Assembly (NCBI GenBank): GCA_001600455.1
Contig: BCKC01000004.1
Span: 3,274,915-3,338,914 of the forward strand
Length of the DNA: 64,000 nt
Direction: 5' to 3'
From: Endocalyx cinctus
Lineage: Eukaryota > Ascomycota > Sordariomycetes > Amphisphaeriales > Apiosporaceae
Under the pieces are notes generated by a model that ran no database searches, was not told where the DNA came from, and saw only the letters and a program-made list of their open reading frames with translations. This document shows, piece by piece, positions 1 to 14,928 of the stretch. Position 1 is the first letter of the stretch, and every line of letters begins with the position of its first letter. The position numbers and the translations under genes are program-made.

Positions 1-795
1 TTGGCTTAGCAGCTTCGGATGGTTATAGAAAGTGAACGAAGGCATCGAAACCATACAGGTTTGGTTGCAGACGTATCTATCTTAATCCACGCCTTATCTC
101 ATGTAATTTAGACGAGCATGGATATGTCGAGGCATAGATTTGATGAAATAATGATGAAAAAGGAAAAAAAAAAACGACTTTTCCCCTAAACAGTGACAAT
201 TACCGCTAAATTCTCAGTATCAAAATCAGTTTCGTGGTATTATGTTAGACGAATTCTCGTCTGATAGAGGAATTTTCATTTTTGAACCCGCCAAGTGCCG
301 TGCAATCCCGGTAGGCCGGTAGGCTAGCTAGCATCGGATAGAAGACTACATCTATAATACCGAGAGAAGACAGAGAGAGAGAGAAAATCGGTACACCGCA
401 GACAGTCAAATGGCAATAGCCAGGCTCATTAGTAGCCCACGGTTAGATATTGCCTACTGCACCCTCCCACAAATCAAGTACTACATATTTCATGTTTCGC
501 CGGTCTTATTAATGAGAAACATGTAATTTGTTCTCGAGGGACACATGTCACCAGGTATGCACTGGACTAGAACAGTAAGAGGTTTTTGCTGGTATTCATT
601 CATAAAAGAAGCATCTATTTATTCTTTTTTTCAATGCTCTCTTTTTTCCCTTTTTTGTTATGTCATATGCAGTGCAAGAGACCCTAGAGGCTCCTAATGC
701 CAGTGATGATGCGATGGGCATCCCCAGAAGACCAGACCCCGACCCCCTAAATGACCGAACGATGTAATTTACGCAGAGCAGAGGAAAGGATCAAT
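1..795. other. Intergenic, no gene seen
   Basis: 3' flank of the ribosomal protein gene that ends at 796. It holds A/T homopolymer runs (for example around 165-176 and 623-656) and a short GA run near 370-384. No open frame here resembles a protein I recognise, and no RNA gene is apparent. A gene entering from beyond the left edge cannot be excluded. Confidence 0.5.
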
Positions 796-1633
796 TTAGA
801 ATCCTGTTGTAGATGAAGAATTTACCAGTTAGCCAATATGTCTTAAGAATATTTGATATTTTTTTGTTCTTTATCGGGATATGTTTGATGGGGAGATAAG
901 GGAGAAGGCGATGATAGTTTATGAGCGAGTGATGATAATAATGATGATGATGAATACGTACGCAGAGGTGTGAAGAACCACCTGTTCTTGCCGCTAGTGT
1001 AACGCTCCTCCAACACCTTCTTCACGGTCTTCTTAGCATCCTCTCGCTGGCTGACTTCCTTGAAGGTCTCGCCCGAAACAATTCCCTTCAAGCCCTCGAG
1101 TTCGAGAGTGTATCGTGTGGGCATCAAGTGGTTGTAGTTGATGGCCTTGATGAAGGGCTTAATCTTGGATCGCTTCTCCTGTCGGTTCTTGGACATGCGG
1201 CGGGTGATCTTGGAGGGGTATCGCTCAATACCGGCGACGAGAGCGTGTCCGTACGGGTGAGCCTTGTTACCGCTGTCGACGGGCTGGAGGATGACGACCT
1301 AAAATGAGGAAAGAAAACCCATGTCAGAACGACCAAAATTTCGAAGAATTGATGGCAATAGTAAGAGAAGTTGCATCATAATTCAATGCCGAGAATCTGT
1401 TATGGTCGTAAAATAATCGATGGGAAAAATGACAATCAGGTCGTCTTTATCGGTTCTCAAGCCCAGGCTTGACTCGATTGATTTTAAATTCTCTCTATCC
1501 CACCCCCCCAAAAATAACATCGGAAACGAAATAACGAAGATTGGTGGTAACGTTAATTGATTCAACTTACTTTCTTTCCGGCATATCTGCCCCGGGTGAT
1601 TATGGCTACTCTGCCGACCTTAAGGAACTTCAT
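796..1633 (-). CDS. RPL27: 60S ribosomal protein L27 (eL27)
   Basis: Structural protein of the large cytosolic ribosomal subunit. I assembled three coding exons: 1633-1571, 1298-962 and 803-796 (408 nt, 135 residues), matching the usual length of about 135. The N-terminus [20 protein letters not shown] is the KOW-type start of eL27, followed by [22 protein letters not shown] and the C-terminal [11 protein letters not shown]. Simply reading through the second exon gives a false tail after TPLR. A GTACGT donor at 961-956 and a CTAAC branch site near 826-835 lead to an 8-nt last exon that completes Arg and encodes Phe plus stop, restoring the conserved LRF end. Intron 1 is 272 nt and intron 2 is 158 nt. 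Identification is secure; the last exon is inferred from splice sites and family conservation. Confidence 0.95.
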
Positions 1634-3416
1634 CTTGTCGTGGGGAGTCGTGAAGTCGTGCTGTGATGGTTAGTTGTTGGTTTGATCGTTGACGGCTAGA
1701 AGTTGTTCGCGATGGCTAGGAAAATGAGAAAATGTGCCTGAGAAAATTAAGCGAACTAAGGGTTTTGCATATCATTGGCTCTAAAAGTTCGGGTGGGGAT
1801 TGATGGGTATTCTTAAACCCAGCTTCTCTACGTGGTCTAAGCTTTTTTATGATTTTCTTACCGTAATACTCGACTTATGTAATTAAGCAATATATGCAAG
1901 TTATATGAGTACATGATACTACCTGCTACTGTAGCTGTGTAGGCAGCTGGACAGCCTGGATTAACTAGATCGCCCTTATGCCAAATACGTGCATTCGAAT
2001 GGGTAGCTCAGGTACGTGATTGGGAATAGTTGTTGGAAGCTATCAAAGTTTCATGAGATCACATGGTCTTGGGTCTCATGCCGAACAGGGCCACGAGCAA
2101 GTTGGACTTGTTTTCAATCCATATTCTCTTAGATCTTTGCAGACTGAAGTTCTATGGGTGATCGTGTAGTCCCCTATACTGCTAGTTTAGAGAGTCCCTA
2201 AGGAGAGATGAGTTCCTTTGGAGGTTTATTCAATGAAGTCGGGAGAGCGTGGTGGATCAGGTGATCACAAGCATGAATTCACAGGTACTTATAGAGTTGC
2301 TTGGATACGTTCCCAAAGTATTCCCACCAGTAGCCCCCGAGACCTTCGAGGCTTGGCGAAATTTACAAAGTCATTTCAATTTCGATATACGTTGGCCGTG
2401 ATCAATATACAGAGAGTACCTACCATAAGTAGATGACATACAGCAACCACAGCATAAAATAAAGTTTCAGAAAGTGCCCCGACTACAAGTCTGTGGCTCC
2501 GTCTCAGCACTGTTTTTGAGTGCTAGTTCACACTACACACACTGTATCAGGTCTATTTTTTCCAGCCTAAGCCCGACATCGTGTATAATTAGGTTAATTA
2601 TTACTCCGTACGCAGTATACGATAGATACCTACAAATAGAGAGGGTTCGGGCAATCTTCAATATTAATGATACAAAACATCTCATACAAAGATCGAAAAT
2701 AAATAAACATACCCCATAATACACATTCCTATTACCCGAGTTTACTCATGGCTCCTCCCGCGTATATAATTTCCCGGACAATTGATCCCATATTTGCGGC
2801 CGCCGTAGGCCTCTCCGCTGCAGCCATGCGCATTAACCGGGAAGAGAAGGAAAAGGGCAAAACAACGCAGCAAACCTTTAATACGATCAAGAGGTAGAGT
2901 CACAATCGCATCTTTAATATATTCGTTCATGGTCTAATTATATTTCTATATTAAGACAACTTGGCTTTGGCGGCAGCCCGTCGAAATAACAATCTATATA
3001 CTGAGCTTCGTGCGCATCTGAGACGACTGAGACGCCGCAATACTAGTCATGCGTGAATTCTATACGCCCAACTGCGCTACATCAAATCCTTTCGCCGGCA
3101 TAGTTCTCTTGGGATTCTGCATTACAATTTTCGAGGACTGCCCTAGCCACATACCGTCCAGCCGGCCTTGATCAATTACCATAATCTTAATGCCGCCGCA
3201 AAGGGACTCGGGAGCGTCAGTTTAGAACTAGATATACTTGACAAAAAAGATACAAAGGGGTGCTTGTTTCAGCGAGGGCGCGTGTACGCCTGATATTTGA
3301 TCATCCATAACACGCTCCTTCTTTATTCCATTACGTTCAGTTGGCGATATTCAGCTTCCCCGTTACCGCCTACGAGTATTATGCGTTATGGTCTTCAAAA
3401 CGGCACTACGTCGGGA
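1634..3416. other. Intergenic, upstream of RPL27
   Basis: Holds the RPL27 promoter side and the 3' flank of the TPR gene. Short open frames at 2218-2436 and 2474-2719 look random. One copy of the 9-mer TACTCCGTA lies at 2602-2610. No further gene seen. Confidence 0.5.
1755..1778 (-). promoter_or_regulatory. Possible RPL27 promoter elements
   Basis: On the RPL27 strand a CCAAT pentamer (1778-1774) is followed by AAAACCCTTAG (1766-1756), about 125-145 nt before the start codon. AACCCT-containing boxes and CCAAT boxes are known in fungal ribosomal protein promoters. The match here is short and could be chance. Confidence 0.25.
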
Positions 3417-4211
3417 TCACGCCGCATAGGCTAGACCGTACTCCTCCTTCATTGCCTCCCTTACCATCTCACCACAAAGTTTAGCAGTCGGGTTGGTGCT
3501 TACTGCCAGACCTTTTGCGATTTCGTTTCCATATCTACCTCCCACGGCAAAATCTTTAGAAGCAGCTTCCTCGAAATCGATCTTAGTCCATTGTGCCTCT
3601 CGTCGCCCAGCAACTTCAGGCTTTGCGTCTGGGCGGATCAATTTGGAAGTCTTGAGATATATGGCGGCTCTCTGAGTGTGTGCCAGATTCAGCGTGTTGC
3701 TAGCCTGTGGTGATATTGGGGCAAAAATACTAGACGGCGTGAGTAGTTTTATAGCCTCGTCTAGATCGGAGAGAGTTGTCGTTACGGTCTCGCGCTTTTC
3801 GGCCTCGTCTGCATTTTGAATGAGCGCCATCGGGTCTCCATAGCTGGAAAGCATCATGCCGTCTCCATAAAGCCTTCTTAAAGCCTGCGCCCTGTTGTTT
3901 CTTGCACTCGCATAGTTTGGATGTTCTGATATCAGGTGGCCGAGTTTCGAGACACTGTTACGGTATTCTTGGATCGGGTCCTCTGTTACGTGCTCCTTCA
4001 ACCCTGCGAGTTGCATTTCTAAACCCTGTAGGGATAGCACGATATCTCGTTCTTTCTGAGAAATTCGATCATATACGTTTGAATCGGTGATGTTAGGATC
4101 CCTAGGCAGTGACGGGTCAACGAGAACGGCATTTAAAGGATTCGATTCCGGATCATTAATCTTCTCCAACACGTTGAAATCACGATAACTAAGCTGGGAG
4201 CTTCTAGCCAT
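3417..4211 (-). CDS. TTC36-like tetratricopeptide protein
   Basis: Single-exon protein of 264 residues. The central block (ARNNRAQALRRLYGD, LSDLDEAIKLL, HTQRAAIYLKTSKL, DFEEAASKDFAVGGRYGNE) and the C-terminal NPTAKLCGEMVREAM follow the order seen in the TTC36 family: TPR1 with NNRAQA, an acidic TPR2, a DFE-A repeat, then a terminal N-P-x-A-x-L-C motif. The fungal protein is longer than animal TTC36 (about 190 residues) because of an N-terminal extension of roughly 70 residues and a linker inside the TPR region. It is probably a soluble scaffold or cochaperone-like protein, but its role in fungi is not known to me. It is divergent with the HPPD gene across about 1.06 kb. Confidence 0.8.
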   Translation of the reverse strand: MARSSQLSYRDFNVLEKINDPESNPLNAVLVDPSLPRDPNITDSNVYDRISQKERDIVLSLQGLEMQLAGLKEHVTEDPIQEYRNSVSKLGHLISEHPNYASARNNRAQALRRLYGDGMMLSSYGDPMALIQNADEAEKRETVTTTLSDLDEAIKLLTPSSIFAPISPQASNTLNLAHTQRAAIYLKTSKLIRPDAKPEVAGRREAQWTKIDFEEAASKDFAVGGRYGNEIAKGLAVSTNPTAKLCGEMVREAMKEEYGLAYAA

Positions 4212-6582
<2,371 letters not shown>

Positions 6583-7518
6583 AAAAAAAAAAATTATTAC
6601 TTATTCATACATACCTACTTGCATATGCATTAGTCTCCTTGCTCATGATGTGTTTTATTCGGGAGAAACACAAGACTGTTTTTTTTAATTTAAATATCCA
6701 CACTTATTCCTAATCAACTGAACTAGGGAGAGAAAAAGAGGTGGGCATGAATGAAATGAATGTACTATGAGATAATGAAGTTCGCGTATATTTTTATCAG
6801 GTGGAGTCGAGAGGACGAAGGGAGGAGACTTTCGAGGCATGGTTGCTCTTCAAGATCAGGAGGATTCGAAGTTATCATTTGCCTACCTAGGCGCTTCAAG
6901 TATGTACTTACATTTTAAGCATTTGTTACAAATCGTCGTATATATAGTACGACGTCGGATTGCAAAGGAATGGATGGAATGGATGCCCTCGCATATGCGC
7001 TTTCGGTACAGTAATCGGTTAGGAAGTCAGCAAGCAAAAATATGATTATCATCCAAATTTTTTGAAACCATCTCTGTCGCATTCTCTAGCTCTGATTTGG
7101 TCATTAAGATAGCTTGTCATCAAGCTTTGAGCCTATCTATGTTGTATCTCTTCGAGTACATGAGGTTGGGCTAATTCTGTAGTTCAGTATCCTACTGTAA
7201 TGTTCTTTTTTTCAACATCCCCAAAAGGGGCTTTTTTTGAGAGGTTCGCCATTAGAACGCCTTTCCTTTTCTGTAATGATCCGCAGTTCACCCCCTCCCG
7301 GTATCCAAGTGGATATCATCCATCCAGTATGTATCCTATCTAATTCAGAATCATTATCCGTCCGGTGTCTATAAAATCGCCCTTCCCGTTCATATGCAAG
7401 GTTTGATGCGGGTCTTCGTAACGGTAATACCAGGGAATATCGTATGAATGGTGTAGCTTCGTAATCACCGGTCCTTTTTCTTTTTCTTTTCCTTTTCCTT
7501 TTCTTTTTTTTCCTCTTC
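6583..7518. other. Intergenic between convergent genes
   Basis: Shared 3' region of HPPD (+) and SSL1 (-). An A-run follows the HPPD stop at once. A pyrimidine tract of the CTTTTC type at about 7470-7515 lies directly downstream of the SSL1 stop. No gene seen. Confidence 0.5.
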
Positions 7519-9003
7519 TCACGTATCGACGTCCATGGCACCATTAGTGTCGCCTTTCTGCGCCCCCCTAGTATCGCCCTGGCAACCTGGGCAATTATGC
7601 AGAACCTCGTGCGCATACAGATCGCAGTCGATGCAGAAATGGTTGCCACAGACTTCGCAACCGTACCTCCCTGATTCGCTCAAACCTTTGACCTGAGGTG
7701 GGAGTTTGCTTCCTTCCTTTTCTTTTTCCTTATCCTTGCCCTTGCCATTAATATTAGGCGGTTGCGGAAAGGGTGCTAGACAGGAGTAGCATGCGTGTGA
7801 TTTTCTCGCTCCAGACCAGGGAACTTCGACCCAATTTCGTAGCGGAAATAAATGGTGATATGATCTCGCCAGATGTGTTGACAAAATCAGTGTGAGTCCG
7901 CACCCAGGGCACTCGGCCGGTAGTCTACATACGCGAGTGCCGCACCGCGTGCAGTCGTAACCCTCTCTGGTTGGTTTATTATGACATGCGCAATAATTGA
8001 TACTGTCGCCAGCGGCTAGGGTCCGTGAAGGAAATCCCATCATCAACAAACTCGCATTGTTCTGTTCTCTTGTTCGAGTCACCCGGGGTGTTGTGACTTC
8101 GAGCAGAAGGTCTCGGAAGTGCTGGTCTTGGAGGGCTACGTTGTACCCGGAGGAGTCACCGCCGTTCGTCTTGGAGACTAACTCTTCGCATATGGCGACT
8201 TGGGCTGCTAGGCCGACAATAGATACGCGTATGCGCTCCGATATGAGGGATCGCAAGGTGTCGTGGATATCGCCCGGATCGCTCGACATCAAGGCGCCGT
8301 AGACTATTAACACCTCTCGAGTGCCGTGCGAAGGCGTATGGCTATTGCAAATAAAGTACGTATGATCAGCCGCGGGGTCTTCCGTAAGAACTCTGGCGAA
8401 TCTGATAGATGTAACCTACAAAAGAGCACCTCTGCACATCTCCAGCGCATTCTGCAAACTTGGACTTCCTTGAGGTTCCTGCTTCACCCACCCATTCAAT
8501 TTCTCGATATGGTCGGCCGGATTCCCGCTCATATCGCTGATTCGCACCGCTATGCCGTCGCGCATTCCTATTATAGCGAGTTGGGATATGGGATTCTGCT
8601 CGAAATATTCCTTTACGAACTCGGAGGCGTATCTCATGCTCAACTCATGTCGGCTGGGTAGCATATCCTTTTCGAGCATAGCAAAGGACATGTCCAGTAC
8701 TAGGACGAGATGGCGTATTATACCACGCTGAATAGGCGTTGCGTCTTTCAGAAGTCTTGCTCGTTTCTGTGCTTCGGCGATGCCTTCGATAACTCCAGCA
8801 ATCATGCCATCGTCGTCTGGAACAATAGCATCCCAAGAACGTTGTATATCTTCCCACGCCGCTCTCCCAGGCTTGCGGTTCTTCTTGGAGGACTTTTCAG
8901 CGCCGGATCGGGTTTGATTTCGTGAATCGGAAGTGACCTGGTGGTCGGCGAATTCGTCCTCGGAGCCATCATCGCCCTGGTAATCGCCGTCGGAGTCTGC
9001 CAT
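7519..9003 (-). CDS. SSL1: TFIIH subunit SSL1 (p44)
   Basis: Subunit of general transcription and DNA-repair factor TFIIH; in the family the p44 protein stimulates the XPD/Rad3 helicase. Two exons: 9003-8420 and 8341-7519 (1407 nt, 468 residues; yeast Ssl1 is about 460). The 78-nt intron has a GTAGGT donor and CAATAG acceptor, and splicing restores ALFHTPSHGTREVLIVYGAL. Domains in order: acidic N-terminus (1-45); Ssl1/vWA domain from about 95 (RHLVLVLDMSFAMLEKDMLP) to about 280 with SSDPGDIHDT; first C4 zinc site (Cys312 to Cys342); C-terminal C4/RING-like finger (Cys379 to Cys448, CEVCGNHFCIDCD). A Lys/Glu-rich linker of about 20 residues separates the fingers. Essential gene, high confidence. 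Confidence 0.96.
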
Positions 9004-10703
9004 TGTCGATCGGATAGCAGGTAGGAGAGAAGAAGTGAAATGTCGAATTTAATACAAATATACAATATAGCGTTGTATACTTAAGTATTTTCGGTTTATT
9101 TTCAACGTATCTAGACTTCAATCGAAGGTGGGGTATTAAAGAAGTAGAAAAAGAATAACTTAGAAAACCTAAGGAAGGAAATTATGGTGGTGACGATATC
9201 GGATACACATTTGGATGGAAATTCTAGTTTAGTTTAAAAAAGTAAAAAGTAGAGGTATTATATGTTGATAAATGAACAAACATACTATCCACATAACTGA
9301 GATAGATTTCCATGTATGTCGATCGAATTAAATTAGCATTTTCATTGTATTATATGAGGTATACCTACTAGAATTCGAGAATACAAAGAATGGCGAGGCT
9401 AGCTTTTTTATTTACAAATATTCAACTTCTCGAAAGCAGCCTTGTACTTATCTGAATTGCTGGGGTACTCTTCCCTGCATCGGCCTATCTCAGCCAATCA
9501 TGTCTTTCTGATACGTCCTCAATTCTCAGCCCCGATTTTTCATAAGTATTTGCATAACTACCCATTCACTTCGGAACATAACGTCTATTAGTGATGCCAG
9601 GCAAGTAGTAGACCCCTTAGGGACAACTTTTTCAAAAATTCATGCTCATTGAGAGAAAGAATTATTTTTTCTTGTGAAGTAACTACCTAGGTTATTACTG
9701 CTGGACGCTGCCGAGGGACCTATATCTTCTTCGTCTCGTATCCATTGTATCAATGCCACGAGGTCTAAACGAATGAGTGATATCAACTACCGAGTCAGAG
9801 GAGAACTTGGGCTCCTATGGCGAAGTTTGCGCCATTATGAAGCACGAGTCCACCAATGCCATGGGATATGAATATGGCGGGGCTGCCCTAGCTGGCATCG
9901 ATCATGGTACCTCCCACAAAGGTCGCGAAGTAGGATGGCATTAGCAAGTAGAATTGAAATCACTATATGATATGAATCGCGGATAAGGATATCAAATTCG
10001 AGAACGGGGAAACGATGACTATCCTGGCCCTTTCCTCCCCTCAAGCACCAATCCAGCCGTTTCCTCATGCATAATTTCTTCATAGCATGTCGTGAATGAC
10101 ATCGTATACTTATATTATCACACACTCCCTCCTCATGAAACTTTGTCATCACAAAATATATTCGAATCGCAGGTATTATTAACTGACTGTTTTCTCTCTC
10201 TGTTCACTATAAGAATTACGTTTAAATATTCAATCCTATCATACGACATTATATACATTTGTCGCGTCATCTGGGGTATACTGTCACCGCTCGCTTCCAA
10301 CCTCCATCGACTGACCAGGGAATCTTCAAGAAAAAAAAAGAAGCTAAAGAAAATAAGATTCCCCACATATGTATGAACAACATAATAATCTGTCGTCACG
10401 CCCACGAAATTTATATTGTAAGATGATTACTTATCGAATCTTCGAACTCGATGCCCTGCAAACTAGTTCTAATACGTTTCTCGTGTATGCGTATGTCGAA
10501 TGTTTTTTTTTTCTTTTTCGTTTTCTTTTCTTTTTCCCTTATCTTGTATCCGTCTCTTTCTTATCTCAGAAATAAAAGCCGTCTCCTTTTTTTCTGTCCC
10601 AAAGGAGGCACCTAGAATATTAGTTTGGTGGCGCTCAAAAAAAAAAGATGGGTATGCCGCTGAACCGAAACTCCAATATCGAAATGAAAATAAGTGATAA
10701 GAT
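9004..10703. other. Intergenic, no gene seen
   Basis: 1.7 kb between the SSL1 start and the CHS7 stop, both on the minus strand. Short frames at 9835-10152 and 10092-10744 have no family features and are rich in Phe/Lys homopolymer translations. Pyrimidine-rich patches lie at 10503-10541. Confidence 0.45.
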
Positions 10704-11947
10704 CTAGGCATAGGCCGTTGGTGCCGTTGCAATTGGCCAGTCATCTTCGGTAATGCTAGACCAGAATATCCAAATTAGAACTACTGCAAGCAGAGTGAAC
10801 AGCGTCTCGAACAAGGCTCCGTCAATCTTTCCGACGGTACCGTTGCAGATGTAGGGGCTGATAACATAGTTGAAGATTTGGCCGATAGCAAAGAGAAGGC
10901 CCGCGCCAGCGAGGTAGAGCATGGGTCGCACCTCGCCAAGGATCCGGAGGACAAGAATGGCTTCGAGAACGAAGAAAGCCACGAGGAAGATGAGAGGAAC
11001 GAGCTGATATAGGACGTAGAGCGCAATATTTCGGTAAGGCGCCTGGTGACTATCGGCCCATTGTTCCGTCCAGCCAAAACCCGTGTCCAAGGTAATATAT
11101 CCGGTTCCAATTAGAAGAATAGCAGCGGAACCAAGCATCAGACTCAGCGACAGTGGTGTTCCGTCGTCCACAATCTGATATCCGACTACGGCATTCAACA
11201 TTAAGATCCAGGTTGTCGCAATGATCATGCCAATATGAATGCCCGTAAATGCCTGATCTCGATTAGTATAATTGATATCATCGCAGTACCGGAATAAAAG
11301 AAACGTACAGTTCGAACAGTTGTTGACAAAGGAAAGTCGCCAACGGTGAATATTTCACTGATCTCAATTATAATATAACCGATGAGGAACAGTTGCATTT
11401 CCCTATTGCTATGTGAGCTTTGACGTTCCGAGATGTCGTGTGCACTTGGGATGAACAAACCTCCTACCAACGGCGGCCTTTTTCCTTTCCGAGCGAAGTA
11501 ATAGATATATCGAAGTAAGGATGGCGATGCCACACAGAAGTATAGATCCTATAAGGAAGTTAGTTGGTAAAGTTATACCGACCCGCATTTGGTTATACAC
11601 ACCTAAATTTCCTAAATGCTGGCCATTGCGCAGAGGGATGCCTTGCAGCTCGCAGCCGCCATATCCTGTTTGATTCCGAGTACTCGCGAGAACCTATGCG
11701 AAGTGTGAGAAAAAGAAAAAGAACAAAATAAGAAAAATCGAGGGTCGATGTGGGTTACTCAAAGGTAGTAATGGTCTGAACTTACATTGCAAACAGGTAA
11801 TGTCGAGTCTTTACAAAAGCTCTATTGAGGATGAACGAAGTTAGTATACCCTATTCGTGTTGCGCGAATTCCGACCGTGTCCCATGCTGCTTCTTGCGAG
11901 TTTGCAGTATTTCGTACCTCGAAATTCCCAAAATTTGTTGACCCCAT
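10704..11947 (-). CDS. CHS7: Chitin synthase export chaperone Chs7
   Basis: Multi-pass ER membrane protein needed for ER exit of class-IV chitin synthase (Chs3 in yeast). Six coding exons: 11947-11918, 11821-11786, 11693-11603, 11548-11461, 11402-11309 and 11252-10704 (888 nt, 295 residues). Splicing gives the family N-terminus MGSTNFGNFESFCKDSTLPV, then LYLLLRSERKKAAVGRREMQ-type and NAVVGYQIVDDGTPLSLSLM segments, RNIALYVLYQLVPLIFL, and the C-terminal WIFWSSITEDDWP. About seven hydrophobic segments. Several introns show clear branch sites (TACTAAC before exon 2, ACTAAC before exon 4, ACTAAT before exon 6). The first two coding exons are only 30 and 36 nt. An in-frame ATG further upstream (12049) adds 34 residues that do not fit the family, so 11947 is preferred. 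Confidence 0.95.
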
Positions 11948-14876
11948 CGCGTAAATGATTGCTTCAGGCGCAGGAGTCTCTCTTTCTCGTTGTAAACAAA
12001 GCCCGGAATTGGACGAACAGATCGTAGAATCTGCTCGAACCAATGCCAATTACTTTGGTAATGCGTGAGACCTCAAGTCACAACCGATAGATAAATCCAA
12101 CCCAAAGTTCGCGTATCCGTTCGATTTTTTTTTTTATCTCTGCCTCTCTCGTTATTGCTATAGTCGATGGTGGATGAGAATGTTGGAATGCGTCGTGTCT
12201 GAAAACGTTGTCAAGAGGAATTTCTGCAGAAAAATGGGTCGTTGCGGGTCGACGTTCGAAATGAGAAAGGACTTTCTTGGTAGGTGTGCTGGGCGTGTTC
12301 GTATCCGTTTCCAATTCCAACGATCAATTTCGATGTTTTAAATATTAGGAAATATCAATTTGTCCATGTAAAATCCGATTTGATTTTTTTCAATTTGTAT
12401 ATTTTATTTTGTAGTATAAGATGATGGCTGATGTTAAAGTTTTTTTTCACTTTCTTTCTTTTTTCCTTTTCTAAATTGAGAAGAGAGTTGGATGGATTGA
12501 ACGAGATGGATGGGGGTGGCTGGTTGCTACGGACGAAGAGAAAAAAGAGAGATTGGAGCAGGATGTGGTAACGGGTGCTAAAAAGTAAATTAGAAAAGGT
12601 CTGAATGGTTACTTGGCAGCTCTGTTTAGGTTAGTTGTGGATACGAATACTGATCAAAGTGGATCCTCTAACCGGTGCTTTTTCCAAGCTTTGGTTCCTG
12701 AAATAAAAATGTTTTACTGCACTTTACCCTCTTAATAACTAATTAAAAAATTCGAGACAAGAGAGCAAGGGTAGGGTATATGTAGAATAAGGTAGGGTAC
12801 GGAGTAAAGAAGAAAAGAGCATAATGCTGAATCTATATTGAAGTACATAGTAGCTTACCTCGCTGCCTCGGAGGTTGTGATAACGAAAATATTACTTTTT
12901 TATTATTCCAGTTGCCGAATCGAGATATCAGAGGAAAAGAAAATCAATAAAAAAAGTATGCCTAAATAATTAAATATTTTATGCCTTAGAATAATCTAGT
13001 CGTATATTTTACACAGTATTGTATTGTATTTATATCTTGTACTAAAAACACCATCTATCTAAAATATTACATAGCGTAGGCGACAGTTGTCTATATACTA
13101 TGTAACTTTGTTGTCGCTAGGTTAACTAATTATATTCCAAGACATTACCCATAACCATGATTTCTTGCAGCATTAGTGCCTACTTTTTTACGCCTTATGT
13201 ACATATATGTAAGTGATCTGGCTGGCTTTGTCTGGGCTTCTTCATGCGGGATGAGCTGTGCTTCAGCCGTCGCCGTATCACGATTCACATATCACCGTAC
13301 GGCCCTGTCTCTAGAGTCGACACTGCACTTACATATATGTATTTATTCCTTTTTGTGCCATGGTATAAGTGATGTGGTGCGAAGTGAAAAAGTACCGTAT
13401 GCGTACGTACTAGTATCTAGTCGTAGCCCATTTATGCGATGGCGCCATTTCAAACATGGAATCGATCCAATCTAATCACCTTGGATCCAATGAGACCTCA
13501 ATCACACCCCCTTAGGTTGACCACCCTTACCAGCATGGTAGATTACATCTGCAGCTTGCCCGGCTTCCTTACCTTGATTGGCCTTGGCTGTACTAAATAC
13601 TTCACTATTTTATCTCTCACGCCCGCTTTCATCAAGTCTCGACGACTTGCCTTTCCCCTTCATATTTTCCAGACATCCTTGCCGAGCGACTATGCTGATT
13701 CGCCCTCTGCTTTAATAACAGCACATTTGGAAATTTCGAAAGAGACCATGAGTATGTACGTCGTGATATTAAGTCGAACAAAATGCAACTTACCTATAAT
13801 CACTTGATTCCTACATTAATAAACATCAACTGAGAATAATAGTATACAGCAAGGATTTAAATACATTAAAAAAAAAACCATTGGCGGAGGTGGGTAGGAT
13901 AGGATAAGATAATGGTGTAGTGTAAATAGTCTTCGGTCAAGTGCGGGCAGCATTTAGCGTCTAATTAAAGATGCTTACCTATATCATAACAAACCGACGA
14001 TAATAATACTCGGCCCCATGCTAGCGGCAGCGATGTTAAAGGGAGGAGTACTCGAAAGTTTCAGCCACGAAAATCCTTCTTCAGTAATCATTGCGTCATT
14101 GAATAATACCGAACACTGCCCAGTTTTCATGCCGTTCGGTTTGAACAGAGCCCGTGTTATATTTGCCACACCGGAGCCCCATAGCAGGCCTGATAATACT
14201 CTATGGTATCATCGTATATGACATGTTCGTCGAATTCAAAGGCTGATGTAGGTTGCCATGTATTTTTGGGGTTGGTTCATAGTCTCGTTGCACCATGATA
14301 TGTTCCCATGGAGAACTAATATCGGATATCATGAAGTGTTCCCGTATGTCAGATTGTTACGACGACAATAGACTCAAAGGCGTACGTAGCCTTTCAATAA
14401 ATTGGAAGAGGGGCACAAATCGCATTATATATATACCACGTATATAAAAGGGCGCGCTCTGACATAAAAGTATACTCCACCTTCAGGGAATTGCTCGAGG
14501 TAAAATATTTAAAGGTAGGAGGCGATATTTCGGTGGAAGAAGGGCTAGACCACAAGCTGGGGGACGAGGCTCAGCTTATATACATAGATATTTCCCGACA
14601 ACTTATTTAAGCTACCCGCGTAGAATTATCCGGGGGATCACAAAGCGATCCGTGAGTGGTACACGAATGTGTGCTCAAGTAAGAGGTGTATATTATTTAG
14701 GGTGGGATGAGCAGGCTGAACGATCAGCCGACTTGCTACTGAGTTCTGACTGGTTGTCTAGCCTCGTGATCAGGCAGTTCAGGGTTCATCTCTATAGTAT
14801 GTAGAAGAACCGTCCCTGCTTGACGCAACAGAGAGAGAGAGAGAGAGAAAAAGGGGGGGGGGGGGGGGGGGGGGGG

Positions 14877-14928
<52 letters not shown>

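Noticed and set aside
12078..12320. 80-codon minus frame upstream of CHS7
   Set aside because: No family features; at most an upstream frame in the CHS7 leader, which cannot be shown without transcript data.
13439..13807. 122-codon plus frame in the 5.1-kb gap
   Set aside because: No motif, uneven composition, no supporting splice sites.
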